Shown in pieces: positions 44,128 through 54,172 of a DNA stretch of 64,000 nt (within the stretch, counting starts at the first letter, position 1; each line of letters starts with the position of its first letter). Origin of the DNA: JAJEEA01 sp965243615. GTDB taxonomy: Bacteria > Acidobacteriota > Vicinamibacteria > Vicinamibacterales > UBA8438. Below the pieces are notes generated by a model. That model saw only the letters and a list, made by a program, of their open reading frames with translations. It searched no databases and was not told the origin of the DNA. The position numbers and the translations under genes were made by a program. The stretch spans positions 6,448,001 to 6,512,000 of the forward strand of contig CBDEVO010000003.1 in the NCBI GenBank assembly GCA_965243615.1, given 5' to 3'.

Positions 44128-46377
44128 ATGCCGCACAACGACGAAATCCGGTGGATACCCCTCCGGAACCTGGAGCCGTCCGACCGCAACGCGCGCACGG
44201 CGGCGGCGCCGGCGGAAGCCATGCGCGAGCTCGAAGCGTCCCTCGAAGCGCACGGGCTCCTCGAGAACCTCGTGGTGCGTGCGCACGACGACGAGAAGAC
44301 CTTCCACGTCGTCGGCGGCGGCCGGCGGCTCAGGGCCCTCCGGACGCTGGCGAAGAAGCGCCGGAGCCGGTTCCGGACGACGACGCCGATACCCTGCCGG
44401 GTCCTTCCCGACGACGCGATCGACGAGGAGATCAGCTACACCGAGAACGCCGTGCGCGTGAACATGCACCCGATCGACGAGTTCACGGCCTTCCACACGA
44501 TGCTCGAGCGCGGGCTGAGCGCCCGCGAGATCGCCGGCCGCTTCGGCCTGACCGTCCAGGCGGTGCAGCGCCGGCTGCGCCTCGGCGCCGTCGCCCCGGA
44601 GATCCTCGCCCAGGCGCGCGACGACCGCCTGACGCTCGACCAGCTCCAGGCGTTCGCGGCCACGCCGGACCGCGGCCGGCAACTCGACGTCTGGAACAAG
44701 GTGCGGAACCAGACCGGATACACGCCGACCGCCGGCTGGATCCGCAACGAGCTGCAGCAGGGCCTCGTGTCCGCGGCATCGGCCCGCGCGCGGTTCGTCG
44801 GCCTGAAGGCGTACAAGACCGCGGGCGGGACCGTCGAGGAGGACCTGTTCGCGGCCGAGGACGAGAGGAGCGTGCTGATCCGCGACGTCGAGCTCCTCAG
44901 CGATCTCGCCTCCAGGAAGCTGCACGGCGCGCGGCGCGAGCTCGGCGACAGCTGGCGCTGGATCGACACCGTCCTCGAGGCGCCGTGGGACGTGACCCGG
45001 CAGTTCGGCCGCGTCAAGGGCAAGCCCGAGCCCCCGACCGACGCCGAGACCGCGCGCCTCGCGGAGCTGGCCGCCGAGATCGACCGGCTCAAGCAAGCGG
45101 CCTACGGGCTCGCCGACGACCGCGCCGGCGACGCCGAGCGCGACCGCCTCAAGGCCGGGATCGAGAAGCTCGAGTCCGAGGCGAACGCCCTCAACGAGGA
45201 GATGCACTCGCACGAGTCGTACAGCCCCGAGCTGATGGCCTGCTCGGGATGCATCGTGACGATCGGCGGCGAGGGCGACCTGGTCATTCACCGCGGCCTG
45301 GTGCGCCGCCAGGACGAGCACCTCGTGCCCGCACCCCCGACGCCGGCCCCCGCCACGCCCCCCGGCCCAACCGCCGCGGCCGCAGCCCCCGCCGATGGCG
45401 CGGCCGGCGGGAAGCCGGACCCGGACCCGTCGCCGACGCCGCCCCAGCCCGCGGCCGCGGCCGCCAGCGACGACGGGCCGCCGCCCCCGACGCCCGCCAA
45501 CGACCACGCTGCGCCCCCGGCGCCTCCCCCCGACCCCGGATACCGGCCGCCGCAGTACGACCAGGCCGAGCCCGACGAGCGCGCCGCGGCGACCCAGGAC
45601 GCGGGCCTTCGGCTGGGCCTGGCCGAGGACCTGCGGCTGATCCGCGCCGGCATCGTCAAGGCGTGCCTGGAGTGCGACCCGGAGCTCGCCTTCGACCTCG
45701 CCGCGTACCAAATGGCCTCGGCCGTCTTCGGCGGGAAACCGGACGGACCCCTGGCGATCGAGATCACCGTCACGCCGGACGTGCCCGACGGCGTCGACCC
45801 CGACGACCGGGAAGCCCTCGCGCGGAGGAGCCCCGGGGCGCGGATGCTGGCCGCGGAGGCCACCTGCCTGAAGCTCGACTGGCTGCAAGCCCCGACCCCG
45901 CGGGAGCGGCTGCTCCAGTTCCGCGCGCTCAGGCCCAAGGAGCGGCGCCGGCAGTTCGCCGCGGCCGTCGCCCGGGCGCTCACGCCCCAGCTCGCCTTCG
46001 ACCCCGACGCGCGGCCGGAGACCGAGGCCGTGGTCGAGGCGCTCGACATCCCGTTCCACGAGCTGTACCGCCCCGACCTCGAGCACTTCTGGCGGCGCAT
46101 GGGGCGCCGGGAGATGCTCCAGGTCGCGGCCGAGACGCTGGGCGAGCAGTGGGCCGAGGCCCACGAGACCGACCGCAAGGAGACCCTCGCGACGGCCATG
46201 GCCGCCGCCTTCGCCAAGAACCCCCCGCCGGCGTCGCTCAAGCTCGCCGACGACGCCCGCCAGCGGGCGCTCCGCTGGGCGCCGCCCGGATTCGAGCCCG
46301 CCCGCAACCCCGCCGCCGACGCTGGTCCCGCCGACACCGCCCCCGCCGCCGAGCTCCCCGCCTGGATGAACGACTGA
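44128..46377 (+). CDS. ParB/Srx-domain DNA-binding protein 2
   Basis: 749 residues, paralogous to the product of 40919-42985. The Srx/ParB domain has FHVVGGGRRLRALRTLAK; the ENAVRVNMHPIDEFTAFHTM segment and a helix-turn-helix (LSAREIAGRFGLTVQAVQRR) follow. A coiled coil (about 310-360) and a Pro/Ala-rich linker (about 395-475) precede the shared C-terminal domain, where FWRRMGRREMLQVAAE corresponds to FWKRLTRARMLEIAE in the first copy. GGAAGGA stands before the ATG. Two diverged copies in one operon suggest a heteromeric complex or distinct DNA sites. Confidence 0.88.
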   Translation: MPHNDEIRWIPLRNLEPSDRNARTAAAPAEAMRELEASLEAHGLLENLVVRAHDDEKTFHVVGGGRRLRALRTLAKKRRSRFRTTTPIPCRVLPDDAIDEEISYTENAVRVNMHPIDEFTAFHTMLERGLSAREIAGRFGLTVQAVQRRLRLGAVAPEILAQARDDRLTLDQLQAFAATPDRGRQLDVWNKVRNQTGYTPTAGWIRNELQQGLVSAASARARFVGLKAYKTAGGTVEEDLFAAEDERSVLIRDVELLSDLASRKLHGARRELGDSWRWIDTVLEAPWDVTRQFGRVKGKPEPPTDAETARLAELAAEIDRLKQAAYGLADDRAGDAERDRLKAGIEKLESEANALNEEMHSHESYSPELMACSGCIVTIGGEGDLVIHRGLVRRQDEHLVPAPPTPAPATPPGPTAAAAAPADGAAGGKPDPDPSPTPPQPAAAAASDDGPPPPTPANDHAAPPAPPPDPGYRPPQYDQAEPDERAAATQDAGLRLGLAEDLRLIRAGIVKACLECDPELAFDLAAYQMASAVFGGKPDGPLAIEITVTPDVPDGVDPDDREALARRSPGARMLAAEATCLKLDWLQAPTPRERLLQFRALRPKERRRQFAAAVARALTPQLAFDPDARPETEAVVEALDIPFHELYRPDLEHFWRRMGRREMLQVAAETLGEQWAEAHETDRKETLATAMAAAFAKNPPPASLKLADDARQRALRWAPPGFEPARNPAADAGPADTAPAAELPAWMND

Positions 46378-46496
46378 CGGACCACCGACCCCACCGGCTG
46401 CCCGAGAACCGGCCACAGCGCCGGGCAGTGCCCCGGTCTGGCTGAGGCGCTACCCGGCGCCGGCCCTCGGGCGAACCCGATCCGGAGGAACCAACC

Positions 46497-49400
46497 GTGC
46501 ACGGACCGCTACGACCACCGGACGCCACGGCGTCCGAAACCGCGCAGCGCATCTTCAGCGCCGGCGCCGCGCTCCTGCGCCACCTGGAGGCAGGCCGCGC
46601 CATCGACGCCCGGGCGCTCAGGGACGCCATGACTGCCGCGTTCGGCGGCACGGACGCCGACGGGGCCTGGCTGTGGAAGCAGGCGTACGAGGCGGGCGAG
46701 GTGGCGACCACATTGCTGCTGCGCCGCTTCGGTCCCGCCATGATCGCGCAGGCCGCCGGCCCGGCCGGCGTGCTGGCCCTCATCGCGCGAATCGCCCGCC
46801 TCGAACCGCCCCAGACGCGCCGCGACGACGTGCAGCAGCGCTTCCAGCAGTTCTCGACGCCGCTCGAGCTCGCCTGGTGCGTCGCCGCCTGCGCCGGCGT
46901 GACGGATCGCGACGTGGTGCTCGAGCCCTCGGCCGGCACCGGCACGCTCGCCGCCGCGGCCGCGCTCGGCCTGGATGCGGCCAACGGCGGACGCCTGGCG
47001 CTCAACGAGCTCACGAGCACCCGCGCGGGCCTGCTGCACCTGGCGTTCCCCGGCGCCGGCGTGAGCCGCCACGACGCCGAGCACATCGCCGACCTGTTGC
47101 CGGACCTGCGGCCGAGCGTCGTCGTCATGAACCCGCCGTTCTCCCGCTCGGCCGGCTCCTCGAAGCTCGCCGTCGGAGCGGACCTGCGCCACGTGGCGGC
47201 CGCCTACCGGGCGCTTCGCCCCGGCGGACGCCTGGTCGCGATCACCGCGGCCAACCGCGACCCCGGCGCCGGCGGCTGGCGGCAGGCGTTCCCGAGCCGC
47301 CAGCCCGCGCCGGACGTGCTCTTCACCAGCCCCATCGCCGGGCGGCTCTACCGCAGCCGCGGGACCACGTTCGAGACCCGCCTCACCGTCCTCGAGAAGC
47401 CCGGCGAGAAAAGCCGGGGGACCGTCGCCATCACGGAGCCCGCCGCGAGCGCGGAGGACCTGCTCGCCGCGGCGCTCGACGCCCTGCCGCCGCGCCTGCC
47501 CCTCCACAGCGCGGCGCCCGCCCCGAAAGCGAGCGCAGGCGCCGTAGCGCGCGGCCGCGCCAAGTCCCGCAAGACCCCGCCGAGCCCCGCCGCCGGCGAG
47601 CCCGCCGCCTGGCGGGACGCCCGGCCGCTCGCCTACACCAGCCGGCGCACCAGCGACGCCGCCGTCATCGACGACGACCGCCCGTACCACCCGTGGACGC
47701 CCTCGGTGGTGATCGTCGAGAGCGCCAAGCGGCACCCGACGACCCTGGTGCAGTCGGCGGCGATGAGCGCCGTCGACCACCGGCGCCCCACGGCGCGGCC
47801 GGTCCTGCCGGCCCGACTCGTGACCGACGGCGCACTGTCCGACGCGCAGCTCGAGAGCATCGTGCTCGCCGCCGAGGCGCACTCGGCCGACCTGCCCGGG
47901 CGGTACTCGATCGACAGCGACTACGACAACGTGAGGTACCTCGGCCCGGACGGCCCGCAGGCGACCGACGCCGCACGCCGCGACCCCGACTCGGAAGCGA
48001 ACGTGACGTGGAGCGAGCCCACCGCGATCCGCCGCGGCTGGATGCTCGGCGACGGGACGGGCTGCGGGAAGGGGCGGCAGGTCACCGGCATCATCCTCGA
48101 CCGCTGGCTGCAGGGGTGCCGCAGGGCGCTCTGGCTGTCGGCCTCCGACAAGCTCATCGAGGACGCCCGGCGCGACTGGACGGCCCTGGGCGGACGCGCG
48201 AGCGACGTCGCGGCCGTCAACAAGTGGCGGCAGAAGGACCCCATCGACCGGACCACGGGCATCCTGTTCTCGACCTACGCGACGCTGCGGTCCGCAGGCC
48301 GCGACGGCAACCCGTCGCGGCTCGAGCAGATCATCGAGTGGCTCGCCGGCGGCGCGGACGAGGAGGCGCGGCATGCCTGGGACGGCGTGATCGTCTTCGA
48401 CGAGTCGCACGCCATGTCCAACGCGGCCGGCGGGAAGGGCGCTCGCGGCGCGATCGCGCCCAGCCAGCAGGGAAGGGCCGGCGTGCGGCTGCAGAACGCC
48501 CTCCCGCAGGCCCGCATCGTCTACTCGTCGGCCACCGGTGCCAGCACCATCGACGGCCTCTGCTACGCGAGCCGGCTCGGCCTGTGGGGCACGCCCGAGA
48601 CGCCCTTCCCGGCCCGCGCCGACTTCGTGCAGGCGATGGACGCCGGCGGCGTGGCCGCCCTCGAGGTGGTTGCCAGGGACTGCAAGGCGCTCGGCCGCTA
48701 CCAGGCGCGGGCGCTGTCCTACACCGGCGTCGAGGTCGACATCGTCGAGCACGTCCTCACCCCGGAGCAGACGGCCATCTACGACGAGTACGCGAGGGCC
48801 TTCAAGATCATCCACCACAACCTCGGCGCCGCGCTCGAGGCGACCGGCATCGACACCGGCGACGTCTGCAACGCCCGCGCCAAGGCCGCCGCGCGCTCCG
48901 CCTTCGAGCTCGCCAAGCAGCGCTTCTTCTCGCACCTGCTGACCGCGATGAAGTGTCCGACCCTGATCGCGTCGATCGAGGACGACCTCAAGAGCGACCT
49001 CGCGCCCGTCGTCCAGGTCGTCTCGACCGGGGAGGCCCTCACCGAGCGCCGGCTCTCCCAGGTCCCGACCAGCGAGTGGGACGACCTCTCCATCGACCTC
49101 ACGCCGCGGGAGTACGTGCTCGACTACCTGATGCACGCGTTCCCCGTCAGCCTCCACGAGGAGTACGAGGACGACGAGGGCAACGTCCACACGCGCCCCG
49201 CGCGCGACAAGGACGGCAACCCGGTCCTGTCGCAGGAGGCCGTCGACCTGCGGGACGCTCTCGTCGAGAAGCTCGCCAGCATGCCGCCGATCGGCGCCGC
49301 GCTCGACCAGCTCCTCCACCACTTCGGGCACGACGACATCGCCGAGGTCACCGGGCGCTCCCGCCGCGTGCTCCGGATCTCGGACGACGGCCGCGGCGAC

Positions 49401-50939
49401 CGGCTCGCCGTGCGCAACCGGCCGGCCAGCGCGAACCTCAACGAGACCCAGGCGTTCATGGACGGCAAGAAGCGCACGCTGGTCTTCTCGGGCGCGGGCA
49501 ACACGGGGCGCTCCTACCACGCCGACCTGGCGTGCGCGAACACGAAGCGCCGCCGCCACTACCTGCTCGAAGCGGGATGGCAGGCGAACCAGGCCATCCA
49601 GGGGCTCGGCCGGACCCACCGCACCCGCCAGAAGAGCGCGCCCCTGTTCTCGCCCGTCACCACCAACGTGAAGGGAGAGCGGCGGTTCACCTCCACAATC
49701 GCGCGGCGCATCCACAGCCTCGGGGCGATCACGCGCGGGCAGAAGGACTCGCAGAGCGGGATGGGCGACGACAACGCGGCGCTCTTCCGCGAAGCCGACA
49801 ACTTCGAGTCCGAGTACGCCAAGGCGGCCCTGCGCGCCTTCTACCACGACCTCTACGCCGGCCGCATCGACGGCTGGTCGGCGGACTCGTTCGAGGAGGA
49901 GACCGGGCTGTCGATCACCGACAGCGAGGGCCAGCTCCTGACCGACCTCCCGCCCATGCACACCTTCCTAAACCGCCTGCTCGCGCTCGAGATCGACGAG
50001 CAGAACCACCTGTTCGGGCACCTCGAGCAGCTCGTCGACGCCAACATCGAAGGGGCGATCCAGGCCGGCACCTACAACCGCGGCGTCGAACGCATCACCG
50101 CGGCCGGCCTGGAGCTGGTGGCCACCGAGACGGCCGGGGCCCCCGGCGGAGCCCAAGTCCACCTCGTCGAGATACTCCGGCGCGACCGGCTGAGGCCGAC
50201 CACGGTCGGGACGGCCTTGGAGATCTACGCAGCGGAGAACAATTCCTCCGGCACGGGGGCGGTCCTGCTGCGCAACACGCGGTCCGGCAACGTCGCGCTG
50301 TGCACCGGGGCGCCCTCGCAGACCCTCGAGGACGGCACGATCCAGCAGCGCCGGCGCATCATCCAGCCCGCCAGCCGCCGGACCGAACCCCTGGACAGCT
50401 TCAAGACCGGCTGGAAGCCCGTCGAGATCGACGAGTGGCGAAGGGCGTGGGTAGAGCAGTGCGCGGCGCTGCCGGAGTTCCGCGAGTCGCACTTCTGGCT
50501 CGTCACCGGCGTACTGCTCCCCATCTGGCAGAAGCTCCCGGGCACCGACGTCCGCGTCTACCGGCTCACGACCGACTGCGGCACGAGCCTGATCGGCAGG
50601 GTCCTGACCGCGGGCCAGATGGACGCCGTGCGCATGAAGCTCGGCCTCGGGGCCTCCGACGTCCCGAAGATGACCCCCGGCGAGCGGATGGCAGAGCTCA
50701 CGGCCCGCCGATGCAAGTATCTGCTCGACGGCGACTTGGTGCTCTCCGGCCGCCGTCACATGGGAGCCGTGCGCGCCGAGATCGAGCACCGCAACCCGGA
50801 GATCGTGGCGCGGCTCAAGACGCTCGGGTGCATGACGGAGATCGTCCAGTACCGGGCGCGCGTGTTCGTCCCCGACGCGGCCACGCTCGGCCGGGTCCTC
50901 GACGCCTACCCCGTCCTCGCCCGCCAGGAGACCCATTGA
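46497..50939 (+). CDS. N6-adenine methyltransferase fused to Strawberry-notch-type helicase
   Basis: 1480 residues. The N-terminal methyltransferase has motif I LEPSAGTGTLA at 142-152 and catalytic NPPF at 212-215. A Pro/Ala linker (about 340-390) leads to a Strawberry-notch superfamily 2 NTPase with Walker A GDGTGCGKGRQ from residue 518, DESH (VIVFDESHAM) near 635 and a helicase C-domain with motif VI QGLGRTHRTRQ near 1035. This fusion is known from large plasmids and phages as a presumed DNA-modifying or anti-restriction factor; its activity is not established. Start is GTG 46497 with GGAGG 9 bases upstream. It follows the ParB pair and is the largest protein in the block, suggesting these proteins act on the same DNA. 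Confidence 0.88.
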   Translation: MHGPLRPPDATASETAQRIFSAGAALLRHLEAGRAIDARALRDAMTAAFGGTDADGAWLWKQAYEAGEVATTLLLRRFGPAMIAQAAGPAGVLALIARIARLEPPQTRRDDVQQRFQQFSTPLELAWCVAACAGVTDRDVVLEPSAGTGTLAAAAALGLDAANGGRLALNELTSTRAGLLHLAFPGAGVSRHDAEHIADLLPDLRPSVVVMNPPFSRSAGSSKLAVGADLRHVAAAYRALRPGGRLVAITAANRDPGAGGWRQAFPSRQPAPDVLFTSPIAGRLYRSRGTTFETRLTVLEKPGEKSRGTVAITEPAASAEDLLAAALDALPPRLPLHSAAPAPKASAGAVARGRAKSRKTPPSPAAGEPAAWRDARPLAYTSRRTSDAAVIDDDRPYHPWTPSVVIVESAKRHPTTLVQSAAMSAVDHRRPTARPVLPARLVTDGALSDAQLESIVLAAEAHSADLPGRYSIDSDYDNVRYLGPDGPQATDAARRDPDSEANVTWSEPTAIRRGWMLGDGTGCGKGRQVTGIILDRWLQGCRRALWLSASDKLIEDARRDWTALGGRASDVAAVNKWRQKDPIDRTTGILFSTYATLRSAGRDGNPSRLEQIIEWLAGGADEEARHAWDGVIVFDESHAMSNAAGGKGARGAIAPSQQGRAGVRLQNALPQARIVYSSATGASTIDGLCYASRLGLWGTPETPFPARADFVQAMDAGGVAALEVVARDCKALGRYQARALSYTGVEVDIVEHVLTPEQTAIYDEYARAFKIIHHNLGAALEATGIDTGDVCNARAKAAARSAFELAKQRFFSHLLTAMKCPTLIASIEDDLKSDLAPVVQVVSTGEALTERRLSQVPTSEWDDLSIDLTPREYVLDYLMHAFPVSLHEEYEDDEGNVHTRPARDKDGNPVLSQEAVDLRDALVEKLASMPPIGAALDQLLHHFGHDDIAEVTGRSRRVLRISDDGRGDRLAVRNRPASANLNETQAFMDGKKRTLVFSGAGNTGRSYHADLACANTKRRRHYLLEAGWQANQAIQGLGRTHRTRQKSAPLFSPVTTNVKGERRFTSTIARRIHSLGAITRGQKDSQSGMGDDNAALFREADNFESEYAKAALRAFYHDLYAGRIDGWSADSFEEETGLSITDSEGQLLTDLPPMHTFLNRLLALEIDEQNHLFGHLEQLVDANIEGAIQAGTYNRGVERITAAGLELVATETAGAPGGAQVHLVEILRRDRLRPTTVGTALEIYAAENNSSGTGAVLLRNTRSGNVALCTGAPSQTLEDGTIQQRRRIIQPASRRTEPLDSFKTGWKPVEIDEWRRAWVEQCAALPEFRESHFWLVTGVLLPIWQKLPGTDVRVYRLTTDCGTSLIGRVLTAGQMDAVRMKLGLGASDVPKMTPGERMAELTARRCKYLLDGDLVLSGRRHMGAVRAEIEHRNPEIVARLKTLGCMTEIVQYRARVFVPDAATLGRVLDAYPVLARQETH

Positions 50940-50955
50940 GGAGAAACCACCACGG

Positions 50956-51264
50956 ATGCCCCAAACGATCGGAATAGACCGCCGCCACTGGCGCAATGCC
51001 CAGCGTGCGGCGCAGCGAGCCCAGCGGCGGCGCTACGAACTCGAGATCGAGGCCCTGCTGGACGAGGCCGGCGTCGACGACGAGGACGAGCGCGCGGCCA
51101 TCAGCGGCGAGCGATGCGCCCAGTGCGGAGCCATGCAGCTCATCGACGCCGACTACGTCCCGTACGCCCCCGCGGGCGTCCTCGTCTGCGCCGGATGCAT
51201 CGAGGACGCCGGCGGCACGCCGGACGGGCCCGGCGCGATCGTCCGCGACTGGACAGGCCGATGA
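50956..51264 (+). CDS. Small zinc-ribbon protein
   Basis: 102 residues with two CxxC knuckles, CAQC and CAGC, about 28 residues apart, and a basic N-terminus (RRHWRNAQRAAQRAQRRR). This is the layout of DksA/TraR-like or other zinc-ribbon proteins of mobile elements, but the family is not certain. GAGGAG lies upstream; the stop overlaps the next ATG. Confidence 0.7.
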   Translation: MPQTIGIDRRHWRNAQRAAQRAQRRRYELEIEALLDEAGVDDEDERAAISGERCAQCGAMQLIDADYVPYAPAGVLVCAGCIEDAGGTPDGPGAIVRDWTGR

Positions 51265-51842
51265 ACGACCCCACGAACGGATACGAGCTGCTCGTGCAGC
51301 GCCCCGCTCCCCCGCCCGAAACCGTCCCCCACCTCAGGCGCGTATGGGACGCCCACCGGACCGAAGACTGGCTGCTCAACGCCGCGTGGCCGGAAGGCTG
51401 CAGCGCCCCGGGCGAACACCTGACCGCGGCCGGGACCGACGGCGCCGGACGCTGGGCCGTCCACGACGGCGAACGCCTGCGCGCGACCGACTGCGAATGG
51501 CTGCGCCACATCACCGAGGTCCAGGCCGTCCGGCGGACCTGGTGGCGCACGCACTGGCAGAGCTGGCCCCCGCGCGCCGGGCAGACGCGGGAGCCGAGGG
51601 AGCTGCGGATCGCGCTCGACTGCGACCCGGAGAGCCCCGTGCAGATGTTCCAGCTCTACGTGGCGCTCGGCGACGACGAGAAGCCGATCGGCCCGCCCGA
51701 GCTGCGCACGTTCGCCCCGGACGCCGACACCGAGATGCCGACCGAGGCGGCCGTCGTCATCGAGACCAACCCCGCCGCGGCCGACCTGCTCGAGTGGCTC
51801 GCGTGGCTCCTGTTCGACGGCCGCCGCAGCGCGCCGCGCTGA
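51261..51842 (+). CDS. Unknown protein in the plasmid-like block
   Basis: 193 residues, ATGA overlap with the zinc-ribbon gene. Trp-rich middle (TWWRTHWQSW), acidic C-terminus; no motif recognised. Confidence 0.6.
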   Translation: MNDPTNGYELLVQRPAPPPETVPHLRRVWDAHRTEDWLLNAAWPEGCSAPGEHLTAAGTDGAGRWAVHDGERLRATDCEWLRHITEVQAVRRTWWRTHWQSWPPRAGQTREPRELRIALDCDPESPVQMFQLYVALGDDEKPIGPPELRTFAPDADTEMPTEAAVVIETNPAAADLLEWLAWLLFDGRRSAPR

Positions 51843-51984
51843 CGCCGCGGCTAAGTGTGCTTTCACAGGAATCCCGAATCCTGGCCGCAGGACGGTCGCC
51901 GAGCACCCGCAAGGCGAACAGGTGCGGCCGAATCCAGGCGGGGCCGCACGGCGACCGTTTCCGCGCTACGATAGAAGCGCCGTC

Positions 51985-52554
51985 ATGAGAGCCACAGCGT
52001 CCGATGTCTCGATCCGCCACTACCGCTTGAGCCGGATCGAGTACGACCGTGCCGTGGAAGCCGGCGCGTTCGAGCCGGACGCCAAGCTGGAACTCATCGA
52101 CGGAGACCTGCGCGCCATGACACCAGAGGGGACCGCCCATACAACCGGCATGCACCTCGTTGCCGACTGCCTGCGCCAAGTGTTCGGCTCCGGGTTCTTT
52201 GTGCGGATACAGAACCCGCTGGCGGTCGACGACTACTCCGAACCGGAGCCGGATGTAGCCGTGGTGACCGGGACGGTCCGTGACTACCGGTACGCCCATC
52301 CGACGTCCGCGGTGCTGGTGGTCGAGGTTTCGGACGAATCACTGCGGCACGACCGGACGGTCAAGCAGCGCCTGTACGCGCGCTGCGGGATTCCGGAGTA
52401 CTGGATCCTCGCCCCCCCCGACAGCCGTCTCGAGGTCTACCGCAACCCGGCCGGAGACGGCTACCGGAGCGTCACCCACCATGGAAGCGGCGACAAGGTC
52501 GCGCCACTCGCCCGCCCCGACGCGCAGATCGCGGTCGACGATCTGCTTCCCTGA
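51985..52554 (+). CDS. Uma2-family (DUF820) PD-(D/E)XK nuclease-like protein
   Basis: 189 residues with the Uma2 pattern: KLELIDGDLRAMTPEG near the N-terminus, SEPEPDVAVV in the middle, VLVVEVSDESLRHDR, then YARCGIPEYWIL. The acidic residues of ELIDG, EPDV and VEV form the putative PD-(D/E)XK site. Uma2 proteins are abundant in cyanobacteria and other environmental bacteria; their function is unknown. It is flanked by 140-190-base gaps in an otherwise overlapping operon, so it may be a later insertion. Start ATG 51985. Confidence 0.88.
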   Translation: MRATASDVSIRHYRLSRIEYDRAVEAGAFEPDAKLELIDGDLRAMTPEGTAHTTGMHLVADCLRQVFGSGFFVRIQNPLAVDDYSEPEPDVAVVTGTVRDYRYAHPTSAVLVVEVSDESLRHDRTVKQRLYARCGIPEYWILAPPDSRLEVYRNPAGDGYRSVTHHGSGDKVAPLARPDAQIAVDDLLP

Positions 52555-52744
52555 CTCCGAGAGGCCGCGCAGCTCGCGCCCACGCCCGGCGCCGGCATTG
52601 CCGGCCCGACGCGACAGCACGCGAACGCTGGCCAGACGGCCGGGACTCGCGTGCATGCACAGCCAGGTCCGTAGCGGAGACCGCCCCGCCCCGATCTCCG
52701 CGACGGACGGCCGAGGGTTACAATCCGAGGCGAAAGGAGGACAA

Positions 52745-53134
52745 ATGTCCGACGAGACAGCGCCGCAGGAGCGAGGCGCCGAAACGAGGACGCGCCAGTC
52801 CACCCCGAACGCACTCCTATCGGCGTTCGGCCGGCTCACCAGGGACCCCGAGGAGAGGACGTCCGACAGGGGGGACCCCTACACCCGGGCGCGCGTCGCC
52901 TGCAACCTGACGCCGCCCAGACTGGAGGGACAACAACACACGCTGTTCTTCGACGTCACCGCGTTCCGCCACCAGGGGGCGGCCCTCGCCAAGTGCCGGC
53001 GGGGCGACCGCGTCCACGTGATGGGCACGCTGACCATGGAGCAGCGCAAGGCCGACGACGGCCGCGAGTACCAGAACTTCAGACTCGTCGCCGACGGCCT
53101 GCTGGCCGTGGCGGCCACGAAACGGACCGAATGA
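52745..53134 (+). CDS. ssb: Single-stranded DNA-binding protein (SSB/OB-fold)
   Basis: 129 residues with an SSB-type OB fold: FGRLTRDPE near the start, FFDVTAF in the middle, RGDRVHVMGTLTMEQRK then EYQNFRLVADGL. The start has a perfect AAAGGAGG site 5 bases upstream of ATG. The C-terminus (AATKRTE) lacks the acidic DDIPF tip used by chromosomal SSB to recruit partners, as often in element-encoded versions. It overlaps the next gene (ATGA). Confidence 0.85.
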   Translation: MSDETAPQERGAETRTRQSTPNALLSAFGRLTRDPEERTSDRGDPYTRARVACNLTPPRLEGQQHTLFFDVTAFRHQGAALAKCRRGDRVHVMGTLTMEQRKADDGREYQNFRLVADGLLAVAATKRTE

Positions 53135-53673
53135 CCGAGCCGCTCGAACCCGAGGTCGCCCCAACGACCATGATCTGCGTGATACCGAGGACCCCTTCCG
53201 CCACCGACGACCTGTCGCTGCAGCAGATCTACGACAACCAGGCGCAGTACCTCGACACCCTGCGCCACGAGCCCACCCACGACGAGCTCGCCCAGATGGC
53301 GCTCGTCCACGGCTTCCGGCCGGCGCTGCCGCTGTCGGCCACGTCGTGGACGAACCGGTACGCGCAGCGCGTCATCCTGATCGTCGCGAGCCACGCGGAG
53401 CCTCAATTCCAGACCTGTGACCACGGCCGGAGCTCGGTCCTCGGGCGCCGGCCCTTTCGAGGCCCGCTCAGAACCCCCGCCGCGCCGGCCGCCCACCGGC
53501 ACTACACCGAGCTCAGACGGTGCCGGAACTGCCGGGGGCTGCAGATGATCAACGTCGGAACCGCCGGAGCGCGCGAGGCGTCACCCTGGTTCGAGGCGCC
53601 CGACGGCGACTTCGTCACCTGGAGCGGCCTGCACGAGGCGGCCCTCGCCGCCGGGCGGCGCGGCCGCGGCTGA
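53131..53673 (+). CDS. Unknown protein with a putative zinc knuckle
   Basis: 180 residues coupled to ssb by ATGA. Contains CRNC near the C-terminus (ELRRCRNCRGLQMINVG) and an upstream Cys/His pair (TCDHGR) that might complete a metal site. Family not recognised. Confidence 0.6.
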   Translation: MTEPLEPEVAPTTMICVIPRTPSATDDLSLQQIYDNQAQYLDTLRHEPTHDELAQMALVHGFRPALPLSATSWTNRYAQRVILIVASHAEPQFQTCDHGRSSVLGRRPFRGPLRTPAAPAAHRHYTELRRCRNCRGLQMINVGTAGAREASPWFEAPDGDFVTWSGLHEAALAAGRRGRG

Positions 53674-53731
53674 CGCCGACGACAAGCCCGCGAACAGCAC
53701 CCCCAGGGCGCCGTCAACCGGGACACCGCCG

Positions 53732-53965
53732 ATGCCACACGACGACAGCGAACTGTTCGACCCCGACCCGGCCGCCCTGCGCCGGAAGCGCTACAGCATC
53801 CGCCGATCCGTCGCGATGTCCGAGTACATGCTTGAGCAGGTCAAGGAGATCGCCGCGATCAACCGCATGAAGGACGGCGTCATCATGCGCAAGGCGCTCA
53901 ACGCGGGACTGCCGCTCGTCAGGGAGGCGGAACTCGCCCAACGCGACCGCCGCCGCAGGCGATAG
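53732..53965 (+). CDS. Small ribbon-helix-helix-like protein
   Basis: 77 residues. The core KRYSIRRSVAMSEYMLEQVK with EIAAINRMKDGVIMRKALNAG resembles a short strand followed by two helices, as in CopG/RHH DNA-binding proteins. It could be a regulator of the block, but no operator was identified. No strong ribosome-binding site. Confidence 0.5.
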   Translation: MPHDDSELFDPDPAALRRKRYSIRRSVAMSEYMLEQVKEIAAINRMKDGVIMRKALNAGLPLVREAELAQRDRRRRR

Positions 53966-54172
53966 CCGTCACGACGACCGCCGCCGCCGTCCGGAGAGAC
54001 CCGAACGACGCCGGCGGCGGAGCGGCAGTCTCTCCCCCCGGCGCTGCGCCTCGCCGCTGCCTGCGCAGCCGCCCGCCGCGCGCTCCCGAGCGCCCCTCCC
54101 GACACCCACCGAGCCTCCCGCGAGGCCGAACCCGCCCGGCCGCCCCACGGCGGCGAAAAAGGAAGCCATCGA

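Noticed and set aside
46509..49961. A 1150-residue minus-strand frame
   Set aside because: Antisense to the methyltransferase-helicase gene, whose motifs are clear on the plus strand; the frame has no motif of its own.
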